From Pelargonium cotyledonis (Eukaryota; Streptophyta; Magnoliopsida; Geraniales; Geraniaceae), in contig JAYMTA010000302.1 of assembly GCA_036897625.1 (NCBI GenBank), positions 1-31,872 on the forward strand: a stretch of 31,872 nt of DNA. Reading direction: 5' to 3'. Below the pieces are notes generated by a model. The model was not told the DNA's origin and did not search any database. It saw nothing but the letters and a program-made list of their open reading frames with translations. A program made the translations under genes and the position numbers. Shown here piece after piece: positions 10,083-21,954 of the stretch (its first letter is position 1; every line of letters starts with the position of its first letter).

Positions 10083-13000
10083 ATGGAAGCAATACTGACA
10101 GACTGTGTACAGAACAGTCTCCGACAGTTCATGCATCGAAACGCCATCTTCATGTGCGAACGCCTCTGCGCCGAGTTCCCCTCTGAGGTTTCCTTTTTTC
10201 TCCACACTTTACTCTCTGTTTAGTTCCCGAGAAAACGCATGTAAAAGGAAATGAGAAACTCTGGACCTTACAGTATGAATTAGAATCATTCTAAGTTTTC
10301 TTTTTTACTCTCTCTCACCGGAATCGAACACTAAGGGAAATCTTAAAGATTTGAACTTTGGTCATTATCAGAAGTTTCGTTTCAAATTGTGTCATAAATT
10401 AGCTCTTTAGTTGTTAATTTGTTTCTCTCTCAATATTTCGTGGTTGTGTTTGTAGTATAGACTTTCATTTTTTAGTTTGCTTGATGCTTGTGCATGTAGA
10501 CTGTGTAGTGGCGGAGTTGGAGCTACCTTTGGTTAGGTTTGTTGTGTTTTGTGAATTGTGATGCTCATTAGAGTTTGGAATAGTGTATGTATTGATTTTG
10601 TAATTTGTTATGAATTTGATTCTCTGGTCCTTTTCATGCGAAATTGAATGTTTTTTTATTTTATTTTTTGAAAAATGGCAGCATAAAGGTGTTACCTTCA
10701 GGGTCTCTTGAATTTGTGATTGTAATGACAACATGTTAGTATCAGGTTTCTGGACATTGGTTACAATTCTCCTGCTTCATTTTAAAGTGGAAACCAGTGA
10801 TTTGTGAAACTATTTATCTTATACAGCTACTTGGATTTATAGGAAATCATTTTTGCAGCTATACTTGTGTTTTTTTTGGTCTTGATGAGCTTTCTGGTTG
10901 CCCTTTGTAATCTTGTTTCGCCTCATCTGTAGAACTTCTCTTTCAATTACTTTGTTGACTGCTATAGGTTTTTCTTGGCTCTTGGTGACTTTCATTTTTC
11001 TCCACTCCACTTTGTGCCTGCATTTCTTCCATTTTTCATGTTACTAACTGTACTGCACTCCTTAAATGCAGAAAAATTTACAATTGTTAGCGGGCTGTTA
11101 CTTGCAAAACAGTCAAGCTTACTCCGCATACTATATTTTGAAGGGTACGTATCTTAGATTGTTTATGTTTAACTAGAATTCCGCTTATAATCTTCATATT
11201 TATACTCAGTTTATATATATATACCTTTATTGAGTTATGTATATTTTTATTTCTTACAACTTTGAATGGTTTTACAGATTTCTCCTCTTTAATTTGTTCT
11301 TTCTTATCTATTATCTGAAGGAACACAAATGGCTCAGTCCCGCTACTTGTTTGCAATATCTTGCTTTCAGATGGATCTTCTTAATGAAGCTGAAGCAGCT
11401 CTATGCCCTGCTAATGAGCCTGGTGCTGAGGTAACTAATTACTTTTTTAAATAGTTTAATAGAGGTATTGACTGATCGCTGCAATTTTAATATATCTGTT
11501 CCTGCTGCATATATTTAACAGTCTGCTCACTAATATTTTCGAAGACTATGCCTTGCTTATTGTTACTTGTCTTCTGCAAGCAGGTTCCAAATGGAGCAGC
11601 TGGTCATTATCTTCTCGGGATTATTTACAGGTTTATAACCACCCTCCCAAGAAAATAATAATAAAATAGGATACCATAAATGATACATGAATGTATTTGT
11701 CATATCTTTGTACACGTTACTTGAAGTTGGTTAGGCTTATCTGCAAATGCGTGCATCTGTTGGTGCCTGATTTGGTGACATGCTAAGCATAAGAAATATA
11801 ATCTCACTGGAACTGGCGAATTGCTATTCTCCCTGTCTAAGTGTCCCTAACATGTATAGCCAACGTATCGTCTATCAATATATGAAATTATAGGGAATGG
11901 ACTTTCATTTGTGTGTACAGTTCCCTTTGTAACATTTTTCATTAGTCTTACAACTAGGATTTTGAAACTACATCCAAGTTTCTAATCTCTTCATCTTCAA
12001 GTTTCTAAAAATAATTAAAAAAAAACTTATTGGATGACTGGTAACTGCAGTATCCATGCAATTCTTTGAACGTTCCATTGTAAATTTTCTTCCAACATAT
12101 CATTTGGTTTCTTTGTTAAGTATGATCTGTTTTTCAGGTACACAGATAGAAGGAAGAATGCAGTGCATCACTTCAAGGAAGCTTTGTCCATGGATCCATT
12201 ATTGTGGGCTGCATATGAAGAACTTTGTATATTAGGTATTTATGAAGAGAAACAATACTTTCAGACTACTTCCGCTCATATGCTAGTGTGCTACTGGCAC
12301 AAGCTGATAACATTTCACCAAAGCACCGGACATCCTTTGCAGTTTCATCCGAGCAACCGCAACAGTTTATTAGGACTGGATCATTTTTCTTTTCACTCTA
12401 GTTGCTTTTAAGTTGTGCATTTAGTGCTCATATATACATAATCCTTCTATCTATTTAAACCTAGGCCTTTGAATGTGTAGGTGCTGCAGATAAAGCTACT
12501 TCAGTTTTTGATGAAAGTACTTCTCTATGCATTAAAAAACAGTACCTGCACCATGTATCAACTTCCCAAAATCCAAACACATTGAGTGAGGAAAGAAACT
12601 TAGTTTCTGCTCTGAACTTAAGCTTGGATGATGTCAGTTCAAGGCAACTGAAACATGTGCAGGGCCATAACTCAAGGGATATTCCTGGAAATTATCATCG
12701 AACTGGTACTTTGGGTGGGGCTGTTCAATCTAGCATGTCACCTTGTAATACTCCATCTCCAATGGCAATGCAAGTATGAAAATTACAATTATCTCCATCT
12801 AAGCTTTAGTTTGTAAATGTTTATTGATTCTTCTGTCTGGAGTTATACTTTTAGTCTTATTTATTCTTCTATTTTTGCAGTTGTCAGGTGTTGCTCCACC
12901 ACCTCTTTGTAGAAATGTGCTACCAAACGGTCCAAACGTGAGCACACTTGGTGCTGAAAGTTCTCCTAGATCAACTGTAAATGCTAATATTCAAGCCCCT

Positions 13001-16000
13001 CGCCGAAAGTTTGTGGATGAAGGAAAATTCCGAAAGGTTATATGCTGTTATTGATTTTCTTCTATCATGCTAGTTTTGATCTGTAGATGCAAATTCTTGA
13101 TTGCAGCAGAAGTAATACTTATATAAGAGCTTATACTGTGATTTGGTAGGCTACATGTGGTGTGCATGAGACAAAGAACTTATTTGAGTCATTTGTGTGG
13201 CTAATCATGACAAACATCTGTAATATCTGTATTAGTACAAACTTTATCTTCTGGCAGCCTAGCACTAATGTTTTAATTTTTCCTTTGCAACCGCTTTGTC
13301 ATCTTATCCTAATTAATATGATTATGACAATTGAGTAGATTCAGAGCTTACTGTCTATCCTTTTCTTTTATCAAGTATGCTAAAATTCCCCTATGTTCCT
13401 TGCTGATCTTGTCAGTTTACCAGCTTGGTTCCTTGCTTGCTTTTGATTTGGTATGCATGTTTGTTCTCAAATGTGTTTCTAGGTGCTCCCAACTCTTACT
13501 CTTGTTCAGGGTCTCCATGAATTTAGATCCGTTTTAGTAATTATCAAATTTGCATGGCATATTTTTCTTGCTTGAAGTATTGGTATACTCACGGTTGATC
13601 TAGTTCTTACCATTTATTTGATTGGCCATTTGAATTTTCCCCTGAGAGGAATTGTCTCATTGCTGCCAGATATCAGGGAGGTTGTTTTCTGATTCTCTTC
13701 CACGGAGAAGTTCAAGACTTGCTGCAGAGTCAGGGGCGAACACAAATGCTCATACTACATCAGTAGCTGGAAATGGAACCAGCAACTCTTCTAAGCATGT
13801 AGGAGGTTCAAAGTTGAGCTCAGTGGCTCGTTCTGTGACACTCCGGAAGGGGCAGTCTTGGGGCAATGAGAATCTTGATGAAGGTAATATTTTCTCTCAT
13901 GTCTCACCCCAATTCAATCCTAAAATAGGTTAATAACTAATGAAGGACTTGTTCATAAACATTGCTCAGTAGATAATTTATTGCTATGCCTTTACTAATA
14001 ACCAATGATACTATTGTGTTGCATTAGAGTTCAAGGGTTTTGGCATTTTTTCATGATGCATACTTAATTATTACTTCATGTTAGTTCCGAATATTATTGG
14101 TACTTTTTTTTTTAGGGAACTATCAGAAAACTATCTTAAGACTTTTCTCTTGGTAATCATCACAAGGTGCGCACACTCACGAGTGTGACACCCTAACTCT
14201 ATATGTTGAAGTAAAAGGGGGGGTTGCATGCATCCAGGGACTATTCGACTATCATTGAAAAAAGGGAGGTTTTGACAGTAAGTTTGACCTCTCGGTCCCT
14301 GTTTGCATAGGTTGAAATGTGACATGACATACAAAAAGAAAAAGAAAAAATTACATAGAGAACAATGAAGTCTTCTCCTGTTAATTCTTATCTATTCTTG
14401 AAGCAACACACTGGCCTGTTGCTTTTTATTATGCTGAATAATGAGAAATATAAAAGAAACAGCAAGTAGAGATGTTACAGATATTACAGAATACAAAACA
14501 AGGGCCCTTTGATAATTCCCTTTTGAAGAAAGAACTGAAATATTTGAACAAATAAATTGGCAAATCTCATTGTGAAAATGATTAAAAGAGGCTCATGATA
14601 TTAGAAGCTTGCTCTTTTATTTTCTGATAATGCAATTGAGTGCCAAATTTCTATGATATCTATCAACTTAAGATTTTAGTCGAGTTGGCTCTTTACATGA
14701 CATTAGAGCTGGTTTTCGTCCAGGCTTAGGCCCATTTATGTTGCCTTCCCCCTGTGGTCTCTGGCCTACTTGCAAATAGACATGCATGTAGCAGCCCATG
14801 TGTGGAAGAAAAATACCTGCACATGAGGGGTAGTGCGGATTTAAAAGGCCTCCGATTGTGCACGTGTCGAGTCCATGAGGGGGAGTGTTTGGATAAATAT
14901 GAAAGAAATGAGCTACATATAATGGTGCAAGTGAAACCCTACTAGTAAGGTTGACCGAACTCCAAACCATTATGTGTAGCCTAATCATTAAGTTTAACAT
15001 CCTTTAATCTGATTTTACCTAATTACGTTAGTATGTATATATTGCAAGGTGTATTGAAGGGGCAACCGGGCAACTCAATAGTGATTAATGACAAGCACAT
15101 ATTTCATAAGCACCCACCCAACACATAACTTGAGTTAAAAGGATCATTAATCTATGATTGAGTCAAACTGAAATTGTTACTTGTTATCTGGTAACTGTTG
15201 ATAATTTTTCTTATGCAATATCCCTAGCTTCATTCATTCTTGTTGCTGCCTCTGCCTAATGACTGTTAAACAAATGCTTAGATATTTTATCTTTTGGTAT
15301 TATTTAGGGGCACGAAATGAGGCCTGTGATGGTTCCCATTTGAATGTTACACCTACCACTTCAAGTCCATCCTCTTCAGGGGATGCTAGAAGTCGTGAAC
15401 AAGAAGGTGCACCAATGCCTATCAGTGGGGTTGTAATGAGTGAAGCAAGCATCACAAACGGTGCTTTAGAAATATTGGCCCTTCTGAGAATTCTTGGGGA
15501 AGGGTATAGACTTTCTTGCCTGTATAGATGTCAGGTACTACCTGATTATTGTTGAAGAAACACAAGATAATATTCTTCTATCCTAGGCTGCGTTTGACTG
15601 TCAGATTAATTGTCTTTTCATTTTTATTTTTGTACAGGATGCACTGGATGCTTATCTGAAACTTCCTCATGGACATTATAATACAGGTTGGGTACTCTCG
15701 CAGGTGAATACATTTTGAACTTAATCCATCTAAGAGAGATAGTTTTGGAATATCCCTGTTGTACACAAAATTAATCTGGGTATGTTAAAAAACAGGTCGG
15801 AAAAGCACACTTTGAATTGGTGGATTATTTGGAAGCTAATCGGGCTTTTAGTCAAGCTCGTCAGGCTTCACCATACAGTTTAGAAGGAATGGATATATAT
15901 TCTACAGTTCTTTATGTGAGTTCTGTTTTCACAGGAAGATTATGATATTGCATCACATTTTATATGTTGGTTACTTCGTTATCTTTATTTCTCTTGAAGT

Positions 16001-18148
16001 CCAATATTGTGGGACAGCTTTTCTTTCAGTTCTCCCTTGCTATATTTATATGCCCATTTTCTAAAAGTGATTATTGGACCTGTAAAAGAAACAACATGGT
16101 GACTAATTCTCATATGCTTTGTCATAATATAAAGTACAAAGTAAAGGAAAATAATATGAGATGGGCATGATGCATTGCAGCATTGTTCATTCATTTATTA
16201 CTACCTCTCCTACAAACTCAAGCTTTCCCCATAAAAGATTACTGGAAGGAATGCTCTTTCAGTCGACTTCTTGGAACATAGACATGGCCAATATTTTTTC
16301 ATCCTTGGAAGTAGATCTCTTAATTTATTTTCTTGCAGATTATTTTCTTTTTTCTTTCTTCTTACCTTGTTGCTCAATTGAGTTATTTTTATTTCTAATG
16401 CAGCATTTAAAGGAAGATATGAAGTTAAGTTACCTGGCTCAGGAACTGATTTCAACTGACCGCTTAGCTCCTCAATCATGGTATCTTTATCAAACTCTTT
16501 GCTGAAGAACAGTGCATGCTAAATCATATCATTTTATACACCTGTTTGCATTCAGTTTCAGGACTGATTAGATCTCATTTTTGTTTTGAATCTGTTTATC
16601 AGAAAAACTAGATAAACTAATTTAGATTTAAATTTTCCATTAAAGTTGAAGTAGAAATTCTTATCCATGTAAGACCATTTTCCTCAGTTGAATGGGTTTT
16701 GGGTTTTGGTTGCGTCGTCACTCTCATGGCCTACGAGGAGTTATATTCTGTAACTGACCTCTTAAATTGAAGTTTTGAGCTCATTCATTTTCAGGATAGA
16801 TCAAATTACCCCTTAATAGGTTTAGTGTAGGATATCTGAAATTACATCTTTTTTTCTCCAACTCCTACAAGCATGTTTGCAGTTATGATGCATTATGCTT
16901 CAGATAGAACATTGTTTTTCTATCTGTTTTGTGACGTAACTATCTGCACTGGAATTTCTAGGGCACTATTGTAATAAATTTAAGCATTGAGATCCTAGAA
17001 GTGGTGGAATATTGTAACTTGTAAGTTAACAACGTCGTCATCATTTATTTTATGTCATTTGGTTTCTGTTTTGGACATCAAGGTGTGCTATGGGAAATTG
17101 CTATAGCTTACAGAAAGACCATGAAACGGCTCTGAAGAACTTCCAGCGAGCCACGCAACTGAATTCAAGATTTGCATATGCTCATACTCTTTGTGGTCAC
17201 GAGTAAGACGTAGCTTTATTCTTCATGATTTAACACAATTCAAATTTCTTTATATGTTTGAATCTTTCTTTATATGTTTTCGCTCTTCATATATCTATCC
17301 ACAGATATGTATCATTAGAGGATTTTGATAGTGGAATCAAGAGTTATCAGAATGCCCTTCAGATTGATGCAAGACATTATAATGCTTGGTATGGGCTCGG
17401 AATGATCTATCTTCGTCAAGAGAAGTTTGAGTTCTCAGCACATCACTTCAGAATGGCTTTCCAAATAAATCCCCGCTCATCAGTTATAATGTCCTATCTT
17501 GGGACGGCTCTGCACACCCTAAGGGTTTGATCACTTGCTATATTTGATTGTAATCTTCTAGCATATAAATCAATACTGTTTTCTCGAATTGTCTAAAATT
17601 GTGTTATTCATTTGACAGAGAAGCGAGGAAGCTTTAGAGATAATGGAAAGTGCTATTTTAGCTGACAAAAAGAACCCTCTACCCATGTATCAGAAGGCTA
17701 ACATACTTGTGAGCGTGGAGAGGTTTGATGAGGCTTTGGAAGTACTAGAGGAGCTTAAAGAGTTTGCCCCACGCGAATGCAGCGTGTATGCTTTGATGGG
17801 TAGAATTTACAAGCGACAGAACATGCACGAAAAGGCCATGCTCCATTTTGGTCTTGCTTTGGATTTGAAACCATCTGCAACCGATGTTGCTACCATTAAG
17901 GTGATTGACCTATATCTTAGCTTTGTTAGTTGTCTGTGAAGACCGTTACTGGTGAAATAAGAAGATACTGTGTTGTTGCTGATAAAAAAAAATAAAAAAA
18001 AGATACTGTGTTGTTCATTGTATCTCTTGTCATTGATTCTCGAAGAAAAGCAGAGATGTTTGTTCTCCTTTCTCGGCTTATCTTACTTCTTTTACAGGCT
18101 GCCATAGAGAAGCTGCATGTACCAGATGACATAGAGGACAGCTTGTAA
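10083..18148 (+). CDS. CDC27B: Anaphase-promoting complex subunit 3, CDC27B / HOBBIT type
   Basis: CDC27/APC3 is a TPR scaffold subunit of the anaphase-promoting complex that binds CDC20/CDH1 activators and so directs mitotic ubiquitination. Sixteen exons: 10083-10187, 11072-11144, 11321-11430, 11584-11630, 12138-12235, 12481-12773, 12881-13036, 13670-13883, 15308-15534, 15638-15703, 15796-15915, 16404-16480, 17083-17202, 17305-17524, 17619-17900 and 18098-18148. They splice in phase into 2259 bp (752 aa), close to 744 in Arabidopsis HOBBIT. The N-terminus has the APC3 blocks MCERLCAEFPSE and LLWAAYEELCIL. A loosely structured Ser/Arg-rich linker follows (about residues 243-420, with APRRKFVDEGKFRK). 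From about residue 441 on come tandem TPRs, for example YNAWYGLGMIYLRQEKFEFS and VYALMGRIYKRQNMHEKAML. No stop or frameshift was found. Intron 8 (13884-15307) holds a degenerate retroelement. The B/HOBBIT type is chosen by overall wording rather than by tree. Confidence 0.95.
14698..14999 (+). mobile_element. Degenerate LTR-retrotransposon (TRIM-like) remnant in CDC27B intron 8
   Basis: Positions 14698-14709 read TGACATTAGAGC, 9 of 12 matches to the initiator-tRNA-Met primer-binding site TGGTATCAGAGC and preceded by CTTTACA. About 170 bp later a purine tract (TGAGGGGGAG, about 14876-14885) is followed by a possible 3' LTR of about 114 bp that starts TGTTTGG and ends TTTAACA. The short spacing suggests a TRIM-type non-autonomous element. 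A matching 5' LTR upstream of 14698 is not convincing, so the copy is old or incomplete. Confidence 0.4.
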
Positions 18149-19571
18149 AAGAGAAGAATGTAAACTATTCGGCTCTGAATCCTTGGAGGAAAATGGCTTT
18201 TGATCATCAAGACTCAGTACATTCTTTCAGGTGACCCCTCGAATCAGAACTTGTAAATGTAAATGTTCATCAAATTTTGTTTGTGATTCACATTCTAACC
18301 GAGTTAGATGTTACGAAGGCGCTAAAATGTGCCCCACTTGTACGAAGTAGTTGTATCATCATGTCAAGAAAGAGACGCGTATTTGTACTGTCCTTGTTCA
18401 TAATTGTATCTTGGTTGGCACATGGCACATCCGGCGACATAAGTTTCATATTCATCTCATTTTTGTTTGCCCGTATGGTCCTTTTCCACAATTGTATCTT
18501 GGTTGGCACATCGAACACTGGGACATGAGTTTCATATTCATTTCATTTCGTTTTTTGTTTGTCCAATCCCTAAAACTATTACTCCCATTTATTTTACGTG
18601 AAAACAAAAAACTCAAAACTCATTAACAGGTAGAGATTAGCTTAAATATTTTAGTTTGTTGTAAATGAAACCAAACTCTTGCTAGCATGAGCCACTGGTT
18701 TTTATAGGAACCACCTCTTCATTTTTCGAGTATGGACCAGTAATATAAATTTACTGAAAGCAGGACACAGTATTTGAAAATGTGAACCATGTTCACTTCA
18801 TTTTTGTGCATGTGAAACAAATGCAGGAAGATGATGTTGACAATTCATTTATTGTTTTTATTGTTTCTTTGGGTTAATGTATTGCGAGTGGTCTTAAATG
18901 GTCCACATATTACCTGATGCAAAATTTGAATGTATAGCAAATGACTGGGCTGAAATCATGTGGCTCACTTTAAATTGAGAGATTATATGCTTAATTTTCC
19001 CATTAAATTAAGTGTTAAGCACAAGCCCGAGTTCTCAAAGACCTGCATTTAACCCTAGAGGTTGGGAGCGGCCGTAGTAGACAGTGACCTATCTAATCGC
19101 TCAAAACTTCATGTATATTAATAAAGTTGAATTTCAACAAAAGTGTTTCGGCCTACTAGGGATATCGAATGCAGGACACAATGTCTAGCCAAATCGTATG
19201 GTATAAAACGGTAGATGGAGCGAAAGAGGGAGGCCAGTGAAAGCAAAGTTAGAACAAACTATCGAAGAACAATAACACTTGGGAACAAAGAGCAAATGAT
19301 TTTTTTTAGCAGTTGAGCTACACAACAGGGAGTAATTCTTCCCTTTTAACTATAAACTCCATGTCATACCATCGACAAAAAGGCTCGAACCCGATATCTC
19401 AAAGAAGACTCAAAGCGTTTTAACTTCTGAAAGCAAATGATTTTGAATACATAGATTTATTCAATTATCAATTATGCAAATTCTTGCATTACATGAACAA
19501 ATGCAAGAACATACAAAACATAGACCTTGGAACAAACAATAAAAATGCTAAAGACCATGATCAAGGTTTCA
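18149..19571. other. Intergenic region between CDC27B and the Bet v 1-like pseudogene
   Basis: Apart from the tandem duplication and presumably the CDC27B 3' UTR, I see no gene. On the minus strand at about 19383-19401 there is a GGGTTCGAGCC block resembling the B box of tRNA-derived SINEs, but no good A box could be placed, so no SINE is called. Confidence 0.4.
18390..18565 (+). repeat. Two-copy tandem duplication downstream of CDC27B
   Basis: A unit of about 88 bp occurs twice head to tail. Both copies share ATTGTATCTTGGTTGGCACA (at 18403 and 18491), then AGTTTCATATTCAT and a T-rich tail with TTTGTTTG. They have diverged by substitutions and small indels. The overlapping short reading frames here are by-products of the repeat. 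Confidence 0.7.
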
Positions 19572-20182
19572 CTAATTAGTACTAGTAGTCACAAGCTTCA
19601 TCTGGGACAGAGCTTCCTCCATTCTCTCCGCCATAACTCGCAAACCCGACCCGATAAAAAGATCCAAATCCTCCAGCCTCCATCCCTCCACCGGCTCAAC
19701 CTCGTACCACCACTCGATCCCACACCCACCGCCTTCTCCGGCCACCACTTTCACCGTCGAAACATAAGATTTGAAACCAGTGTTACCATCCACAATGGAG
19801 TAAACAAATGTCATGTTGTCCCTGTCAACGGACAGCATCTTCTACTTCGTCCAGTTCACGAAACTGGGTTTGTCACCGTCGACCGGAGTCTTGAAGCCGG
19901 CGCAGTAGCGGACGCAGCCGGGCTCGCCGGAGACGCCGTGGACGGGCATGCAAGCGCTCAGAGTTGGGAACCATTTGTTGAGACCAAAAAAGTCATCGGC
20001 CAGTAGAGGCCATACTTGCGCTGGTTCAGCACTTGGGACCTCCGCGAAAGCCTTTCCGTGCCATTTTCCGGCGTCTTGCGGCCCCCCTCTGCAAGCCCGG
20101 CTTTTGCGCCCGCCTCTGTGAATGCCGGAGCTTGCCATTTCTTGGCCTCCGGCGTTTCGCGTACGGACTCCATCAGCTTCAT
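19572..20182 (-). pseudogene. Bet v 1-like / lachrymatory-factor-synthase-like START-fold protein, disrupted copy
   Basis: Small Bet v 1/START-fold proteins of this plant group bind hydrophobic ligands; some are enzymes such as lachrymatory factor synthase. Minus-strand frame 19845-20081 encodes GKWHGKAFAEV, AQVWPLLADDFFGLNKWFPT and GCVRYCAGFKTPVDGD. After an in-frame TAG at 19842-19844 the same frame continues at once as KMLSVD, GFKSYVSTVKVV, EPVEGWRLEDLDLFIGSGL and ends at 19572, the full expected C-terminus. Relatives usually have Glu where the TAG stands. A plausible N-terminus from the ATG at 20182 (MKLMESVRETPEAKKW) is in another frame; one missing G in the G run at 20082-20087 would join the two. 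A TATA box (TATAAATAA) sits at 20241-20249, about 60 bp upstream. Alternatively, translation could start at the ATG at 20138 in the main frame. With the stop taken at face value, this is a recent pseudogene or null allele. Confidence 0.8.
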
Positions 20183-20240
20183 GACTTGTTGTTGGGAAGT
20201 ACAAGTGGCGTGGCTATGTTAACGCCTCAAGAATAATATC

Positions 20241-20249
20241 TTATTTATA
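20241..20249 (-). promoter_or_regulatory. TATA box of the Bet v 1-like copy
   Basis: TATAAATAA on the minus strand, about 60 bp upstream of the ATG at 20182, a normal distance for a plant core promoter with a short leader. It suggests that the broken gene kept its own promoter and is not a processed copy. Confidence 0.55.
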
Positions 20250-20389
20250 GGCTGATTATTTTACTATCTCGGAAAAAAGTTACCTGGATTGTACAACGTT
20301 TTTTTATGCATAACGAAAGCAAGAACTAGCACGTTGGGATTTTAAAGTTTGGAGCGTTGACAAGTTTGGAGTGGATAGTGTTCAGAGCA

Positions 20390-20800
20390 ATTAGTAGCAT
20401 GAGGGTTTTTTTTAAGACGTATCAAACTTAGACAAATTTTTGTGGACTAAGAGGATCCAAAATAGTGGGCCAAAATGTATTGGAACCACAAAAGGGACTC
20501 TAAAAAATAATTAGATCATGGTCGTATGTGGACTTTTAAAAAGTATGAGTCCCTATAAAAAGGGTCTTGGACCTTAATGATTACCATTATTATTTTAATT
20601 TGTTAGTCAATTGTGTGATGCCATGTGACATATAAAAACAAAAATAATCATAATATAATATATAATTTGGGACTCAATATGGATCTCATGAATGAAGAAA
20701 TCAACTTTGATGAGATCCTTTACTTATGTGGCATAGCATAAAAATAAAAAATTACAAATTGGGACTCAATTTGAGTCCCACCATTGTTCGTGCTCTAATT
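20390..20800. repeat. GGGACTC-rich repeat block, possible MITE
   Basis: GGGACTC or its complement recurs at about 20549, 20669, 20761 and 20773. At 20761-20779 two copies form a near-perfect palindrome, GGGACTCAA-T-TTGAGTCCC. A roughly 60-bp AT-rich unit ending in GGGACTCAAT occurs twice in tandem (about 20619-20680 and 20722-20770), diverged. AGAGCA near 20393 and TGCTCT near 20791 could be short inverted ends, but that is weak. Confidence 0.35.
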
Positions 20801-21087
20801 TTATAAGTCTTAAATATTATACAAATTGACTGATAATTAATAAGATATGTCACATCAATTATTTTATCAATAACTGTATATAATTACAACACTCCACGTG
20901 TACAATAATTTTATAAACCGGACGTCACGCGCCAAAAATTTACGGGATATCAGTGATATTATATGTGTAAGATTATTAATTGTTAAAACTTAATTTTAAA
21001 CGTAATAGAATAAAATAAAATACATAAATTGTCATGTCACTGTATACCAAAAACGTTGTACAAAATTTGAAACATTTAGTGTTTTAC
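20800..21087 (+). mobile_element. MITE family 1, copy A
   Basis: About 290 bp related along most of its length to 30386-30704. Shared blocks in the same order: CCACGTGT (20894), TAATAAACCG-like with CGCGCCA about 20 bp on, CATATGTGT-like, GTTAAAA, and the right end TTGTACAAAATTTG followed by a TTTAG-TTTT tail. It is more diverged than copy B, and its inverted ends are weak. Confidence 0.55.
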
Positions 21088-21502
21088 TTTTCTTAAAAGG
21101 AGAAAAACACAAGTACGAGTGCACGACAACTAATTTTTTCACCAAATTTTATGTTTTTTTAGACTCGATATTTTCGCTATGAAATAATTATCATCATAGT
21201 TTTCGGACCACTCAGTTAATGAGAAGATCAGTTTAGGTGCAGTTGTAAATATGTAACCTTAAATTTAGTTACACACTCTCGTAGTCTCATGCATATATTG
21301 CATGTGACAACTATTTGTATAAGAAGTCAAATTTATCTGTTATATTTATTTTTATACATTTATTTCTTCTGAAAGTGTAACATTGGTCCACTAATTAACT
21401 GAAATAAGCATAATTGTATATACTTGGCGTATTTTTATTTGGTTAAGTAAATCATTACTTAAATATTTGATGCACAAAGTTGACTTATTATTTTACACAT
21501 GA

Positions 21503-21525
21503 AATAATAATAATAATAATAATAA
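21503..21525 (+). repeat. (AAT)n microsatellite
   Basis: Seven to eight uninterrupted AAT/ATA repeats in an AT-rich intergenic stretch. Confidence 0.85.
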
Positions 21526-21954
21526 ACGAATAACACCACTTAATTTCGTTTGTGTTTGTGAAGAAATCTCACGTCAAAAAATTGTGAAGTTAATCACCAC
21601 TTGAAATCTAATTTCAAATTCTGAGTTGGATTAAAGTCTAATTAATATGATATTAGGGTTGGTTTCGTAACAATGTTTATTTGGGACTCCACTTATCAAC
21701 TTTAATATGATATTAGAGTTTGTTCAATTAAAATCTATTTGAGCCTAGTTAGTAGTTAGTACCATGTAGTGGGACATTGTTTATCTCTCAATCTTCTATC
21801 TTATTTATTGCTTAATAATGGAAAATTATCTATTCCCCCACCCCGCGATTATTTCTTTTGTTTCGAATCGATTAAATTTAACCTCTAAAATATTCATATT
21901 GTTTCACTTTGATTCCCAAATATGTTATTTTATTTCAATTTGACCATATCAATA

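Noticed and set aside
12163..12411. 82-aa open frame
   Set aside because: It is CDC27B exon 5 read through its donor at 12236 into the intron.
14131..14334. 67-aa minus-strand open frame in CDC27B intron 8, with a CACACT...AGTGTG inverted repeat
   Set aside because: Intronic, no family resemblance, and the inverted repeat is only 6 bp per arm; probably an old repeat, but it could not be identified.
18277..18626. Overlapping short open frames on both strands
   Set aside because: Produced by the tandem duplication; no coding character.
19310..19440. tRNA-derived SINE on the minus strand (GGGTTCGAGCC B-box-like block)
   Set aside because: No acceptable A box at the right distance and no tail or flanking duplication could be placed.
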